Of a DNA stretch of 64,000 bases, positions 26,949 through 37,519 are shown piece after piece (position 1 is the first letter of the stretch; every line of letters starts with the position of its first letter). The notes beneath the pieces are model-generated. The model searched no databases. It was not told the DNA's origin and saw only the letters and a list, made by a program, of their open reading frames with translations. Source of the stretch: Dermatophagoides farinae (lineage: Eukaryota; Arthropoda; Arachnida; Sarcoptiformes; Pyroglyphidae); contig NC_134682.1 of NCBI RefSeq assembly GCF_024713945.1, positions 1,860,001 through 1,924,000 on the forward strand, read 5' to 3'. A program made the translations under genes and the position numbers.

Positions 26949-29900
26949 TATGTCGAATATTTATTTTCATTTTCTTTTTTTTTTTTTTTGATTAAAAATT
27001 ACAAACACTCATCCCCCCTCATCACACACTGGTTATTAAGACATTTGACATGACATGTAACAGTAAACACAAATACAATTCCTGAATTCAAAGATAAAAA
27101 AGATCAAAGGGTCAACCCGTGTGTGTGTGTGTGTGCGTTTGTGTCAGACTCGTGTTGGTATGTAAACATATTGCCTGACGCCAGAAAGGTAAATATAGAA
27201 AAAAAAACTGTAACCGGAAACAAAAGATTTCGCCGATCATACACACAAGCTTAATAGTATTGGAACTTTTACTTTTTGTTCCATCTTATAATGGAAAAAA
27301 AACATTGAAATTGATATTAAATATGTGTGTGTGTGGGTGACCGGTTTATACATTGACTAATTAGCGGTATAAACAACACCCACAGGTATAACTTTCAATT
27401 TCATTTTTTTTTTCATTTTATTTTATAAGTATATACTGTACACACTATTTAATGTTTTCTATTTAGGAATTTATTTATCACAACAACATTGTCATTGATG
27501 ACGGTTGAAATTTTCTTTTTCATGGTCTAAAATATGCATACACCGAAGAAACACACACACACACACACGTTTTTAGACTTCGAAAAAAAATAGGCGGAGT
27601 ATAGGCTGTGTCGTTACCATCATCATCATCATCATTATCATCATTGAAAATAAAAGCAACACAAAAAAGATATATCTGTTTCAATGTCATCCACATATAC
27701 ATTTCAATCAAGTAACATTTTATTGATGATGGAAAATGCTTTGGGATTTTTTTTTCTGTTTCAAACAAAAAAAAGAGACATCACACACCAACTACTTCCG
27801 AATCGAGAATTATCAGAGACTAAATAAAAAAAATTCATATCAATCAACAAATCGATATGGAAAAAGGTACAACAAGAAAATAGTGCAAAACAAAACAAAA
27901 AAACATTTTCCGGTTTGCAATAATCAATACCCAAAATAAAAATACGCGTGGCAATACGTGGCGTCAACACGTCGTCGTCTGTTTTTACTTTGATTCTACT
28001 TCTATTACTATCAATTTGGCATTGATAATAATGACATTTTTTTTTATCTGGTGAATGTCATTAGTATAAATGAGTGATGATATCCAAGAGAGATAATAAT
28101 AATCAAAAAAAAAATACCTGATGATGACAATATTATCTATTCTTGAGTACAACTTAAAAAAATTGTCCATAATCGAGATTAAGGCCATTCGTTGATGATT
28201 ATGATGACCATGATGATGATTGTACAAATTCAACAACATTTTTTTCTCCGACATTACATAGTTCCCCCTTCTTCCCAATTCTTCTCTTTTTTTTGAATAC
28301 AATTGAATCGTAATAATGATAATTATGTTATATATATATGAATTATGGCAAGAAAAAAAGCTAAGCTTCAGGTAATCACAAGAGAGAGAGAGCGAAAGAA
28401 AGCAAAAAAAAAATTGTTCCAATTGGAACACTCGACTATCACGCAATACTTATTATTATTATAACTAGTTAACAGGCAAAAAAAATAACTATCTATTGTT
28501 GTTAAAATTGTATGTATCCATCTTTTCATTCAAAAAGATGAAAAGTTTATCGAAAAATCAAAATATTTTTTTTCCTGAATTGTATGTCATCAAAGGGTGA
28601 AAAAAAAAACAAATTTTCAGTCATCATCATCATTTCAACATTTCAAATGATGATGATGATGAGAAAAAAACAAAGATATGGCAATGGATTTAAAATCCAT
28701 ACGTACATAGAGAAACAATGGAGAGAAAAAAAAAAGAAAGCGAATGTTTTTTTGTTTGTCCATCAAAATAACACAACGATAAATGATAGCTCTACTGACC
28801 TCATTTCTCTTTTTATCTCATACACACACAATTATAGAAACCGAAAAAAAGATTGTTTTCTATGCTTTCGCTATGTTTGGGTATTTATTTCTTCAACAAA
28901 ATATCCCATTCTATTCAATAGAGTAACGGAATTCACCACCAGATTTATAGATGTTTTTTTTTTTGATATAATTTCAAGTTAAATATGTCAAACAAAGTTG
29001 TTTCATTTTTTTTTTTTTGGTGTATGTACCAAAACTTGATGTACCCTATTTTTTTTCTCTACAACTTCGATCGATTATTATGGGTGGGTGTGTGTATGAA
29101 AGGGGTGGAAATGGAAAAGGAAAAGATGTTTTTTTTTATCATCATTATATAGCATCAATTTTCGAATCCAGGTCAGGTCATAGGGCGTGACATAGATATG
29201 AAACCATGATATATATGGAGCATGATCAAAGAATATTCTACAAATGACTTTTACAGCCAGCGACATCTATTTGAAATCCATATGTTTTAATGATGATGAT
29301 GATGATGATTTTGTGGTTTTTTTTTTGCATCAAACAACCAACCAAGTAAGCAATCGACCATACCGAAAAAAAATATCTTGAAAAAAATCGATCCGAATTA
29401 AAAAAAAAAAAAAAGATTGGATGAGTCCAATGACTGGATTCAACACACTCACAAACACACAGACAGCCAATCATATATATAAATTTTGTTGAAGCTGTGA
29501 TAAAATGTGTGTGTGTGTGTGTGTGTGTAGTGATTGCCGAAGATGAAGGCGCCCAGTTTAGGTTGCCGACCTTTATCGTTCATTCGAGTAATAAAAACAT
29601 ATAATGAACGAAGAAGACATTGACACTCTCATTGAATTCGTTTTTTTACCATGCCCTCGTTTTGTTCATGTCCTTTCACACACACACACACACACGCACA
29701 TATATATATAGTCCTGACACGCAAACATTTGGATTCAGTAGTTTTTTTTCTTGGGGGTTTTATCATCATCATCATCATAAGCTATATAAATTCAAAAAAA
29801 AACTAGCTTGAATAACGAACTATGAACTCTTCCATTGGTTTGTTTTTTTTCTGGTAGTTAAACAAGTGGCGCCATAAGCGGCAATGATGTTAAAAAACCA

Positions 29901-30213
29901 ATATAAATATGATACCCTATGATTAGATATATAAAAAAAAGGTCATTGTACCCGAGCATCATCAGGATATATATGTGCGTCAATATATAGCTGTAGCATC
30001 ATATTTGCCATGGAAACCAATGGTTTTTTTTTTTGAACTACGCCATACAGAGGTCACATGCTAAAAATGATGAAAATATAACCACAAAACTAAACTTGAG
30101 CTTGCCTGCCTTGACAACCATTGATTCACGGTAGAAAAAAAAAACAAAAACAATGAAAACAAAACAAAAGAAAAGAAAGGAAAAATTAAAATGAAAGTTT
30201 ATAAAAATTAAAA

Positions 30214-30239
30214 ATGCAAATGCAAATGCAAATGCAAAT
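30214..30239. repeat. Tandem ATGCAA hexamer giving overlapping octamer motifs
   Basis: Four to five head-to-tail hexamer units. Each junction reads ATGCAAAT, the classical POU-domain octamer. It may be a plain microsatellite or a homotypic binding-site cluster. Confidence 0.8.
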
Positions 30240-30559
30240 TAAATACAGGTAGTATATAATGTCAATGATGATGACAATGGCATGGCAATATCGATTTTTG
30301 CAAAATTAGGAATTCAGGAAAAGGAACTTACCCTTCATAAAAACAAAAGTTTTTTTGATTCTTACATTTTCACAAATGGTAAATGATGTAACGAAGATAT
30401 AAAATGATTATAAATAAATAATTTCTGTAACCAATGGACAATGAAAAATATAATGATGATGATGATAAATAAATATCACAAAAGTGAAAAAAAACAAAAA
30501 AAAAATTGGATAAAATTGGGTAGTTATCGTTGTTGTTCTAATTCTAATTTGTCCATTCA

Positions 30560-30787
30560 TCAAATGATTATTATCATCATCATCATCTGTCCAGTATCAT
30601 CATTATCATTGCCAACATAGAATGTTTGATTGTAATCATCGTAATAATTTTCCACATTTGATTGATTGAATTTTTCATTATTTAAAAAATTATTATTAGT
30701 TCTTGTAATTGATTTTTGTTGAATAAATTCTTGCTGCCTTCGTTGTTGTGATGAAATGTAAAACGATTTTGATCGAATTTCATACAT
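30560..30787 (-). CDS. Possible small exon or open frame, unknown
   Basis: A 75-codon frame from ATG whose middle is varied and non-repetitive (MYEIRSKSFYISSQQRRQQE, later NNFLNNEKFNQSNVE and YYDDYNQTFYVGNDNDDTGQ) before it runs into Met/Ile repeat codons and a stop. The Gln/Asn-rich make-up resembles the disordered parts of genuine proteins in this window. No splice partner or family is evident. It might belong with the candidate exon at 31054-31208 on the same strand, but no in-frame join was found. Confidence 0.2.
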   Translation of the reverse strand: MYEIRSKSFYISSQQRRQQEFIQQKSITRTNNNFLNNEKFNQSNVENYYDDYNQTFYVGNDNDDTGQMMMMIIII

Positions 30788-31053
30788 GATGATTGAAGTT
30801 AATGTTTTCTATTTTGTTAGTTTTCGTTGTGCGTGTTCCACAGAATTTTGTTTGTGTGTGTGTGTAATGACACACAAACACACACGCTTAAATTGAATTT
30901 GAAAATTCGTTATCAGGAACGCTTTGAATTTGAAAACAAAAATTTTGTTCAACAAGTTCGGTATGGTTTTTTGAGAACACTTTCAAGAATTATTAAGAAA
31001 ATTTTTTTAACGATAAAAATTGATGAAAAATTTTTTTGTTTTCTTGCTGGTTG

Positions 31054-31208
31054 TCAAGTTGTCATCATTTTGTTGTTGTTGTTGTTGGTGGTGGTGGTTG
31101 GTGATGGTTGGTGATGGTTGGTGATGGTTGGTGATGGTTGGTGATGTTGACCGTTCAATGGATCTAAATCAAATGAATGATGATGATGATAAGATGAACA
31201 ATTTTTAA
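31054..31208 (-). CDS. Possible terminal exon with minisatellite-encoded HQPSP repeats
   Basis: A very good acceptor (T-rich tract, ACATTTTAG) directly precedes a single open frame of about 50 codons. It reads KNCSSYHHHHSFDLDPLNGQ, then a repeated HHQPSPTITN unit, an Asn run and a TGA stop. The repeat unit is the complement of the TTGGTGATGG minisatellite on the plus strand. The other two frames close quickly. I found no convincing preceding exon and no recognisable family, so this may be the disordered C-terminus of a minus-strand gene or a chance frame behind a fortuitous acceptor. Confidence 0.3.
31087..31147. repeat. TTGGTGATGG minisatellite
   Basis: About five head-to-tail copies of a 10-11 bp G-rich unit (TTGGTGATGG). 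The paired-G pattern on the plus strand could support a two-tetrad quadruplex. Confidence 0.85.
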
Positions 31209-31433
31209 CTAAAATGTAAAAAAAAAACATGCATACATGTGAATCTGAATGTGCAATGTGATTGGAGGGGTGAATATTTTCGGGTTTTCTGGTTTTAATA
31301 TAGCAGCAAATGTGCATGTGTATATGAAAATAAATGTGTACATGCGCAACCAGGCTGGTTTCGGTTTTGTTTTTTTTCTGGTTTATTTTTTTTCCACAAT
31401 GTTTGAATGATGTATATGCAATATGAACTTGAC

Positions 31434-31476
31434 TTGAATGAATGAATGAATGAATGAATGAATGAATGAATGAATG
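31434..31476. repeat. (AATG)n tetranucleotide repeat
   Basis: About ten consecutive AATG units, directly readable. Confidence 0.9.
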
Positions 31477-34400
31477 TATTCGTCCGAAAAAGTCATTGTC
31501 AGTTCATCGCTCCTTGTTGTGGCTGCTAAAATATACGGGCGGTAATATTATTCGCTTGGCTAGCTGAAATTGACCACACCATTTATAATTGAATTCGAAT
31601 GTATTTTTTTTTTTGTATTGTTTTCATCCATTGAAATCAATTATTATTATTAGATGAATTTAGAGGAATTTTCATAATTTCATAATAAAATTTGTTTTTT
31701 CCTTAATGAAAACGTAAAAGAATCGTGATTTTTAAATAAAATCAATTCCTTCTCGCCAATGACCTTCAAGATTGAAAGTTCATGGTCAAGTTCAAACTAT
31801 AGCCCCATACTCTCATATACAAACAACACGTGATCATCAAGAATAGCTACTCATCATCATCATCATCATCATTATGATGATCAGAACTTATCTGATGTTT
31901 GGTTGTTGGTTACGCAAGCTATGAGGTCATGAACCTTTCTGTGTCTGTTTGTAATGGTGTGTGTGTGTGTGCGAACAAAATTCAGGTGTACGAAAAACGA
32001 AAGCGAAATTGTTCATCTTGTTCAAGCTGGATGGAATATTCTCATCATAGGTTATTATTATGTAATAACAAAAGGAAAATCATTTGCAATCATCATCATC
32101 ATTATCATGGGTCGTAGTTTAGAAGAAAAAAAGGTGTGGCATATATGAAGGTCAGAAAAAAACAACTTACGATTACGTGCAAAATTTTTCTTTGTTCATG
32201 AAAAAATTGTCTTTTTTTAAAATTTCATTTTCTTGTCGTTTATTGACCTTTGACATGATGATGATGATGATGACGATGGTTGTTAGGTAATTTTTTTGTT
32301 TGTTTGTTGATATCTTGTTGACATATTATCGGATGTATGTGACACGTGCCAAAATTCATTTTAATTTATTATGGATCAAGAAAGAAAAACAAGTCTCAAA
32401 AATAATTTATCGATCGATTTTGGGGTGTGTATCTCTCTATAGACGATGGTTGGTGATATTTGAATATGGATGGCCATTACTGAAAACCCAGCCTACCCAT
32501 CATCATCATCATCATTATCATTATGGACGCGGATGGTTGAATGTTTATTATATACAGGTGTCGTCTTTGTACCTGTGCGTGTGTATTGGCGATGTTATCC
32601 ACCTCTACTTTTGGTTATTATCATTGATGAGGGTTATCAAGAATAAAAAAAAAGGATAACAACCGACAATGACATGTTTGGCAATAATAAAAAAAAAAAA
32701 AAAAAATAATGATTATTATTATTGTATGTAGCAACCAAATATTATACATTTTATCAATCATTAAACCGCGGAATATATACAAATTTATTCTGTAGAATAA
32801 ATGATTGTCATCCATCTAACATTATTCAATGGGCATTAAACATCATCGATTCAAGTTAATAAAACTAAATGTGATTGGATACAATTTAGATTTTTTTTAG
32901 TCATTGCCATTGGATTGGAAAAAAATTGATCTAAAGACAGTCCAATCATAACAACAGATCAGTTACCACCTGAAGCGCGTGTTGAAATTTCATTTCATGT
33001 TTGGTAAAAGAAAAAAAAACAAGTATAAATAATTCATCAACAACAATGATGATGATGACATGAAAGTTCATCGTAGGTCAAGAAACTTTATCTAGCAATG
33101 ATGATGATGATGATGACCACAATAAGCCTCGCAACACACACACACACACACATAGATGTCAATATCATCATTACTACAATCAGTTTTATGTACTGTGTGT
33201 GTGTGTGTGTGTATGTGGATGCGGAATTTTAAATGTTTGAATGTTTAAAATTTATTTTTAAATACAAGAAAAAAAAATTTTCAGTTCATAAAATCTCCTA
33301 GTTCATAGAACATTCTTTACAATCAACTGAATGTGGAAATAACTTTCACTTTGATTCTTTTATAACATGAACTTTGACTTGAACTTTGTTTTGAACAAGA
33401 AAAAAAAGAAAAGAAAATCCAGTTTTCTTTCCATTCACAGTTCAAGAATTCACAAGTTCATCAATGCTTTTGTTTAAAAAAAAAAAAAATTCAACAACAA
33501 AAAACTGGAATTTTCATCATTCATTCATTCATTCAGTTAATCATCAAAAATGTTTGTTATCCAAAAGTACATCGAACTTGGAAAAAGAAGAAAACCAAAA
33601 AAAAAAAAAAAAAAATGAGAAAAGAAAACTGGAAATTCATTTCATTCAAAAGTTTTTTTCTTCGGAATTCAATCTATTTCATAACGATCAATTCACTCTC
33701 TCTCTCTCTTATTATCTTACTGATATCGAGCAACGACCTGACGATTTTTGTTGTTGTTGTTGTTGTTTTCATTCGATTCAGATGATGAAGAAAAAAAAAT
33801 CCGGTGTGAATGTACCCTAAATTCTTTAATGGCATGATCCTGGAGCAATGAACGATGAATGGCTGCTACCATTATTTATTTTCTGTGTATTGGAAATAGG
33901 ATATCAAAAATTCACTGCTATGATTATTATATAGAGAACAAGGATACAGAATTCAATGAATCCAGCAGAATTAGTAGCAGCAGCAGCGGCAGGATCCAAC
34001 AGCAATCAATGATTCTATATAGAGAAAACATGATTCAATGTTCAAGATACGGAAATTGATGTTTATGGAAAAAAAACCCGATAAGTATGCGTAGGTCCCG
34101 GCATGAAGAACTTGACTTAGTTTCTTTTTTTATACTATCGCCAATGTATGGATTCTATTATTAGAATCCAGCAAGCGTGGGCGTTTGTATTTGAAGGCCA
34201 GTGTTTGTTTTTTTTTTTTTGGCAAGTAGCCAATGTTCTTGAATAAAATTCAATCAAAACCACAAGAAAATTGAAATACAACTAGAGTGATCGTGACCTA
34301 AAGATTTGTAGAGAGACTATATGACCATGACATGTCCAGGCCATAGGTCCTTTGTAACGGTCAACACACATACACAAAGACAGTGACAGGATGGAAATAC

Positions 34401-34679
34401 AAACAAACTAGTACAGAATGGTACAACATAATAACACAATGACATTGTAATAACGTTAACATCTAATAAATTATCACAATAGACAAGGGTCAATGGTTGA
34501 CACACACATATTTGAAAACAGCAACAAGTGATTAATGTCAACTTTGAAAAAAAGAATGTTTTTTTGTTGTTGTTGTTTCATTTCAAATTCTATAACAACA
34601 ATTCCAACATTGTAAATGAAAATTATCATTCGATTATGATCGATTTAATTTGTTTCTGGCTGGTCATGCCAATCACTCA

Positions 34680-34681
<2 letters not shown>

Positions 34682-34730
<49 letters not shown>

Positions 34731-34735
34731 ACACA
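34682..34735. repeat. Long (CA)n microsatellite
   Basis: The longest CA tract in the window, about 26 units with one interruption near its 3' end. Confidence 0.95.
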
Positions 34736-35142
34736 GGACATAAATCAGTAAAAATATTCAAATGATAAGAATTGGCAAATTCAATTAGAATGATGAATTA
34801 TGAATTGTCGAGTTATCAATAAACACAGGCATATACAGGATAATATTTTTTTTTGTTTTGGTGATATCAAGATTTTTTTAAGCATTTTTTTTTTGTTTGA
34901 TTGGTAAAAAATAAATTTGCATGTTCTGGTGTTCTGTACTGTGATATGACATATACGCCGGATGTCAATCTCATACATAGCGTGTATCTTTTATGTGTGT
35001 GTCTGTGTTTGTTTGTTTGTTTGAATGTTGTGATATTGATAAACAAAACATATTGATCGATTGATGATGATGATGATGATGATGAGGAATTGACATTGAC
35101 AATCATCATCATCATCATCATCATAAAAATGGCATTGTACAA

Positions 35143-35146
<4 letters not shown>

Positions 35147-35178
<32 letters not shown>
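35147..35178. repeat. (TG)n microsatellite
   Basis: About 16 TG units, lying 40 bp from a (CAT)n tract. Confidence 0.9.
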
Positions 35179-36581
35179 GATGTTCGGGTTCGTTGTTCAA
35201 GGTAATTATCACACAAAATAACTAAATGTTATGCTTTCTTGCATATATGAATGCATTGTGTGGTGTGGTGTGGTATGTTGTGATTTAGTGTTCAAATCAA
35301 TTCGATATAATCAACTGGTTGGTTTATTTATTTATTTTTTTTCAAAAAAAAAAAATTATTGTCTATTAAAAAAAAATTTATAGATGAAATTGTTTGACAA
35401 GGTCAGAGTTTGGTTGACAAGGTCACATAAACATACACGACATTTAAAATCAATATATAACTGTGTGTGTGTGTGTGTATGACAATATATGATAAATAAA
35501 TTAATGTTGAAGGATACAACAACACAAACAACAGTGTAATAAATCCTTTCGTTTTTACATTTGATAATAATATTAATGAATTTTAAATGGAATTCAATGA
35601 ATTTCTGAAGTTCGAGGACATTTTGTTTCAACAAGAATGTGTAATTCACACACACACACACACACACTTTGATCATAATCATAATTCCATTCATCATTGA
35701 TGAAGGTTATATTTTTTTTTCCTTTAAAACAAAAAATTGTCACCTTCATCTTGTACGTACATATATCATCATCATTATCAATTAATTAAGTAGTTTATGA
35801 TCCATTAAGAATCAATTGACATGATTCGATTATTCAATGATAACAATCATCAAATATGGCAAAAGATGGTGAAAAAAAGAGATAATAGTTATGAATCATT
35901 ATCTACTATTCTATGACGCTAACGTTTGTGTGTAACTGCAACTTTTACACTCGCCAAGTGCTTGCACTGTGTAATAGCACTGTGTATTAACTTGGCATTT
36001 AATGCGGCGAAGCTGAGCCGGTAATTCCTACTTATTTTCAGTACAAACATAACTATTTAGTATGAGCTACTCAGTGTGTGTGTCTGAGCATGCGGGAAAA
36101 CTTTTGAATGCCGCTGAACAGTTCGTCCAGCTCAGAAGTAGAAGTCGCTTCCAAAGAAACGCATTCTGTGGTATGTAGCTTTGACAAAGCTTTTTTTCAT
36201 TGTTCTAGCTCAGCACACTTTGCTGCAGATTTTGCATCCAATAGATGGTGCAGTCATTCAATAGAACATAGAAAGAGTTAGAATTCGAATTTTTCGAATT
36301 GATTATTGTGATAATACATGTGTCACACGTGATTTTCATTTTGTGTGCCTGTGTGAGTGTGTATTTGATGATGAAATCTTGCCTTGAAGACTGCATTTAT
36401 TGGAATGATTTTTTCTGTTTTTGTTTCCATGATCTATGATCTACTCATCGTTTGGTAAGTTATTTCGGTTATTTAACCTGATTACACCTTAAATACCTGA
36501 TAACTTTTTTCATTTAAAATAAAGAAAATGGAGCATTTACGATATTGCAAAAAGCCACAGCGGTTGACGATTCAATGTTGA

Positions 36582-37064
36582 GTGTCTTCATGCGATGAAC
36601 CCACAAGGTTATCCTATAGAATCTATAGACACAAACTTGGATTAAACATTGGATCGATTATCATGTTCAGTCGCAATATTGAACCACAAAGTGGTTTGCT
36701 AAATGGCATGCGTTTATTTGTAAATAGACGCAGCATTGAAGCTCGAATATTGACAAGGAGGCTATGATTCATTTGGCAGCAAAACGATCGAGATCTTAAG
36801 CTACCATTTAAATTGGTGCGTGGACGATTTCCTGTCGTATTGGCTTTTGCTCTGACAATTAATTAATGTTTTAAGGGAAATCTTTCGATAAAATAAGTGT
36901 GTACCTTCCTACACCAGTATTGCAACATGGAATGATTTATGTGGCTTTTTGCCGCTGCAAAAATCCTAATAATCTGAAGATTTTTGTTTAGGAAATTGAG
37001 GGGAAGATCAACAACGACCACAGTATTTATACCAAAAATATCGTATTTCTTCAACTTATCGATT
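36582..37064 (+). pseudogene. Helitron PIF1-like helicase, C-terminal remnant
   Basis: The first open piece (36582-36767) reads LSYRIYRHKLGLNIGSIIMF then SRNIEPQSGLLNGMRLFVNR and RSIEARIL. This matches the region of Helitron/PIF1 helicases that usually reads GSIIMLLRNL..GLCNGTRLIV. After a stop, the next segment continues with DLKLPFKLVRGRFPVVLAFA and LTIN. Another stop follows, then GKSFDKISVYLPTPVLQHGM and IYVAFCRCKNPNNLKIFV. A frame change is needed to recover GRSTTT and YTKNIVF. The usual KSQGQT element between LTIN and SFDK is missing or scrambled. The N-terminal helicase motifs, including Walker A, and the Rep domain are absent. Several stops and shifts mean it cannot make a working helicase. 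The order, helicase C-terminus then 3' hairpin, is that of Helitrons. Confidence 0.85.
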
Positions 37065-37228
37065 AGCAATAATAAGTATGCTGTTCGGTGTACACAACTT
37101 TTTCAAAGGTATCAGGTGCAATGCACAAGTGATGGCTGACCCTGCGGTACCAAACCGAAGGCCGGAAGAAACACGCCGTGCATAGAAACCCACCGTCAGG
37201 CACGAAGCGTTAAAATTGACACCTTTGG

Positions 37229-37447
37229 CTGGATGCCAAGCAGGGGGGGCGGCGCAGCCGACCCCACCTGCGGGTATCCAGTTATATTGACCGTCAAGGA
37301 TTTATATCTTTGACTGGATACCAAGCAGGGGGGCGGCGCAGCCGCCACCCCTGCGGGTATCCAGCTCTATTGACCTCAAGAAATCATACCTTTGGCTGGG
37401 TACCAAGCAGGGGGGGCGGCGCAGCCGCCACACCTGCGGGTATCCAG
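37229..37447. repeat. Three tandem GC-rich palindromic hairpin units
   Basis: Three copies, about 51-53 nt each, start at 37229, 37314 and 37396, so the period is 82-85 bp. Each is nearly self-complementary: CTGGATACC at one end, GGGTATCCAG at the other, with GCAGGGG.GGCGGC and GCCGCC.CCCCTGC between and a GCA loop. Copies differ by a few bases; copy 1 has GATGCC and GCCGACCCC. Spacers share a TATTGAC/TATTGATT-like part. They lie between the helicase remnant and the terminal hairpin and are the most GC-rich DNA in the window. Confidence 0.9.
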
Positions 37448-37491
37448 CTATATTGATTGTCAGGAGTCAGCCCCGCAGGGCCAGCCTGGGG

Positions 37492-37508
37492 CAGGCGCGA
37501 AGCGCCTG
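37492..37508. other. Helitron 3'-terminal hairpin
   Basis: A 7-bp perfect stem with a GAA loop, followed after 7 nt by CTGG and T. This is the expected terminator arrangement for a Helitron 3' end. Confidence 0.75.
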
Positions 37509-37519
37509 TACCGGGCTGG

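Larger units (their letters stand above)
23532..30559. other. Repeat-rich tract upstream of SINHCAF
   Basis: No gene is recognised. The stretch next to 23532 should hold the SINHCAF 5' untranslated region and promoter; poly(T) and GTC/GAC-rich runs are visible there at about 23570-23830. The rest is (ATC)n, (CA)n and poly(A) DNA. It includes (TCCA)n at about 26824-26843, (CA)n at about 26855-26880 and a GAT run at 26332-26366. Open frames are repeat translations. Confidence 0.5.
31209..35901. other. Repeat-rich tract, no recognised gene
   Basis: It contains (AATG)n at about 31434-31476, (GAT)n and (CA)n tracts, and some less repetitive stretches (31490-31600, 33840-34200, 34310-34510). A 66-codon plus-strand frame at 33859-34059 has varied codons, but its AGC-heavy Ser run is unlike local usage, and it shows no family. 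A perfect 8-bp inverted repeat around GGATTCTA/TAGAATCC sits at 34150-34169. Nothing else can be supported. Confidence 0.45.
35902..37519 (+). mobile_element. Degenerate Helitron rolling-circle transposon
   Basis: Three things support this. First, a broken PIF1-like helicase C-terminus of Helitron type lies at 36582-37064. Second, a canonical Helitron 3' end follows: a perfect 7-bp hairpin CAGGCGC-GAA-GCGCCTG at 37492-37508, then 7 nt, then the CTRR-type terminus CTGG at 37516-37519, with T next. Third, base composition turns sharply less AT-rich from about 35920 to 37520. The proposed 5' end is TCTACTATT at 35902, preceded by A. It resembles the TC-starting Helitron 5' consensus and would make the insertion fall between A and T, as Helitrons do. 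The 5' boundary is inference; the helicase and 3' end are well supported. At about 1.6 kb it lacks the Rep nuclease region, so it is an internally deleted, inactive copy. Confidence 0.75.

Noticed and set aside
28584-28982. 132-codon plus-strand frame
   Set aside because: Mixed repeat and AT-rich translation without motif, splice edges or family resemblance.
33859-34059. 66-codon plus-strand frame with Ser run
   Set aside because: AGC-rich serine codons differ from the TCA-rich usage of real genes here, and there is no homology or splicing signal.
34682-35178. Regularly spaced repeats that could suggest a CRISPR array
   Set aside because: They are simple CA, TG and CAT microsatellites without unique spacers, and the genome is eukaryotic.
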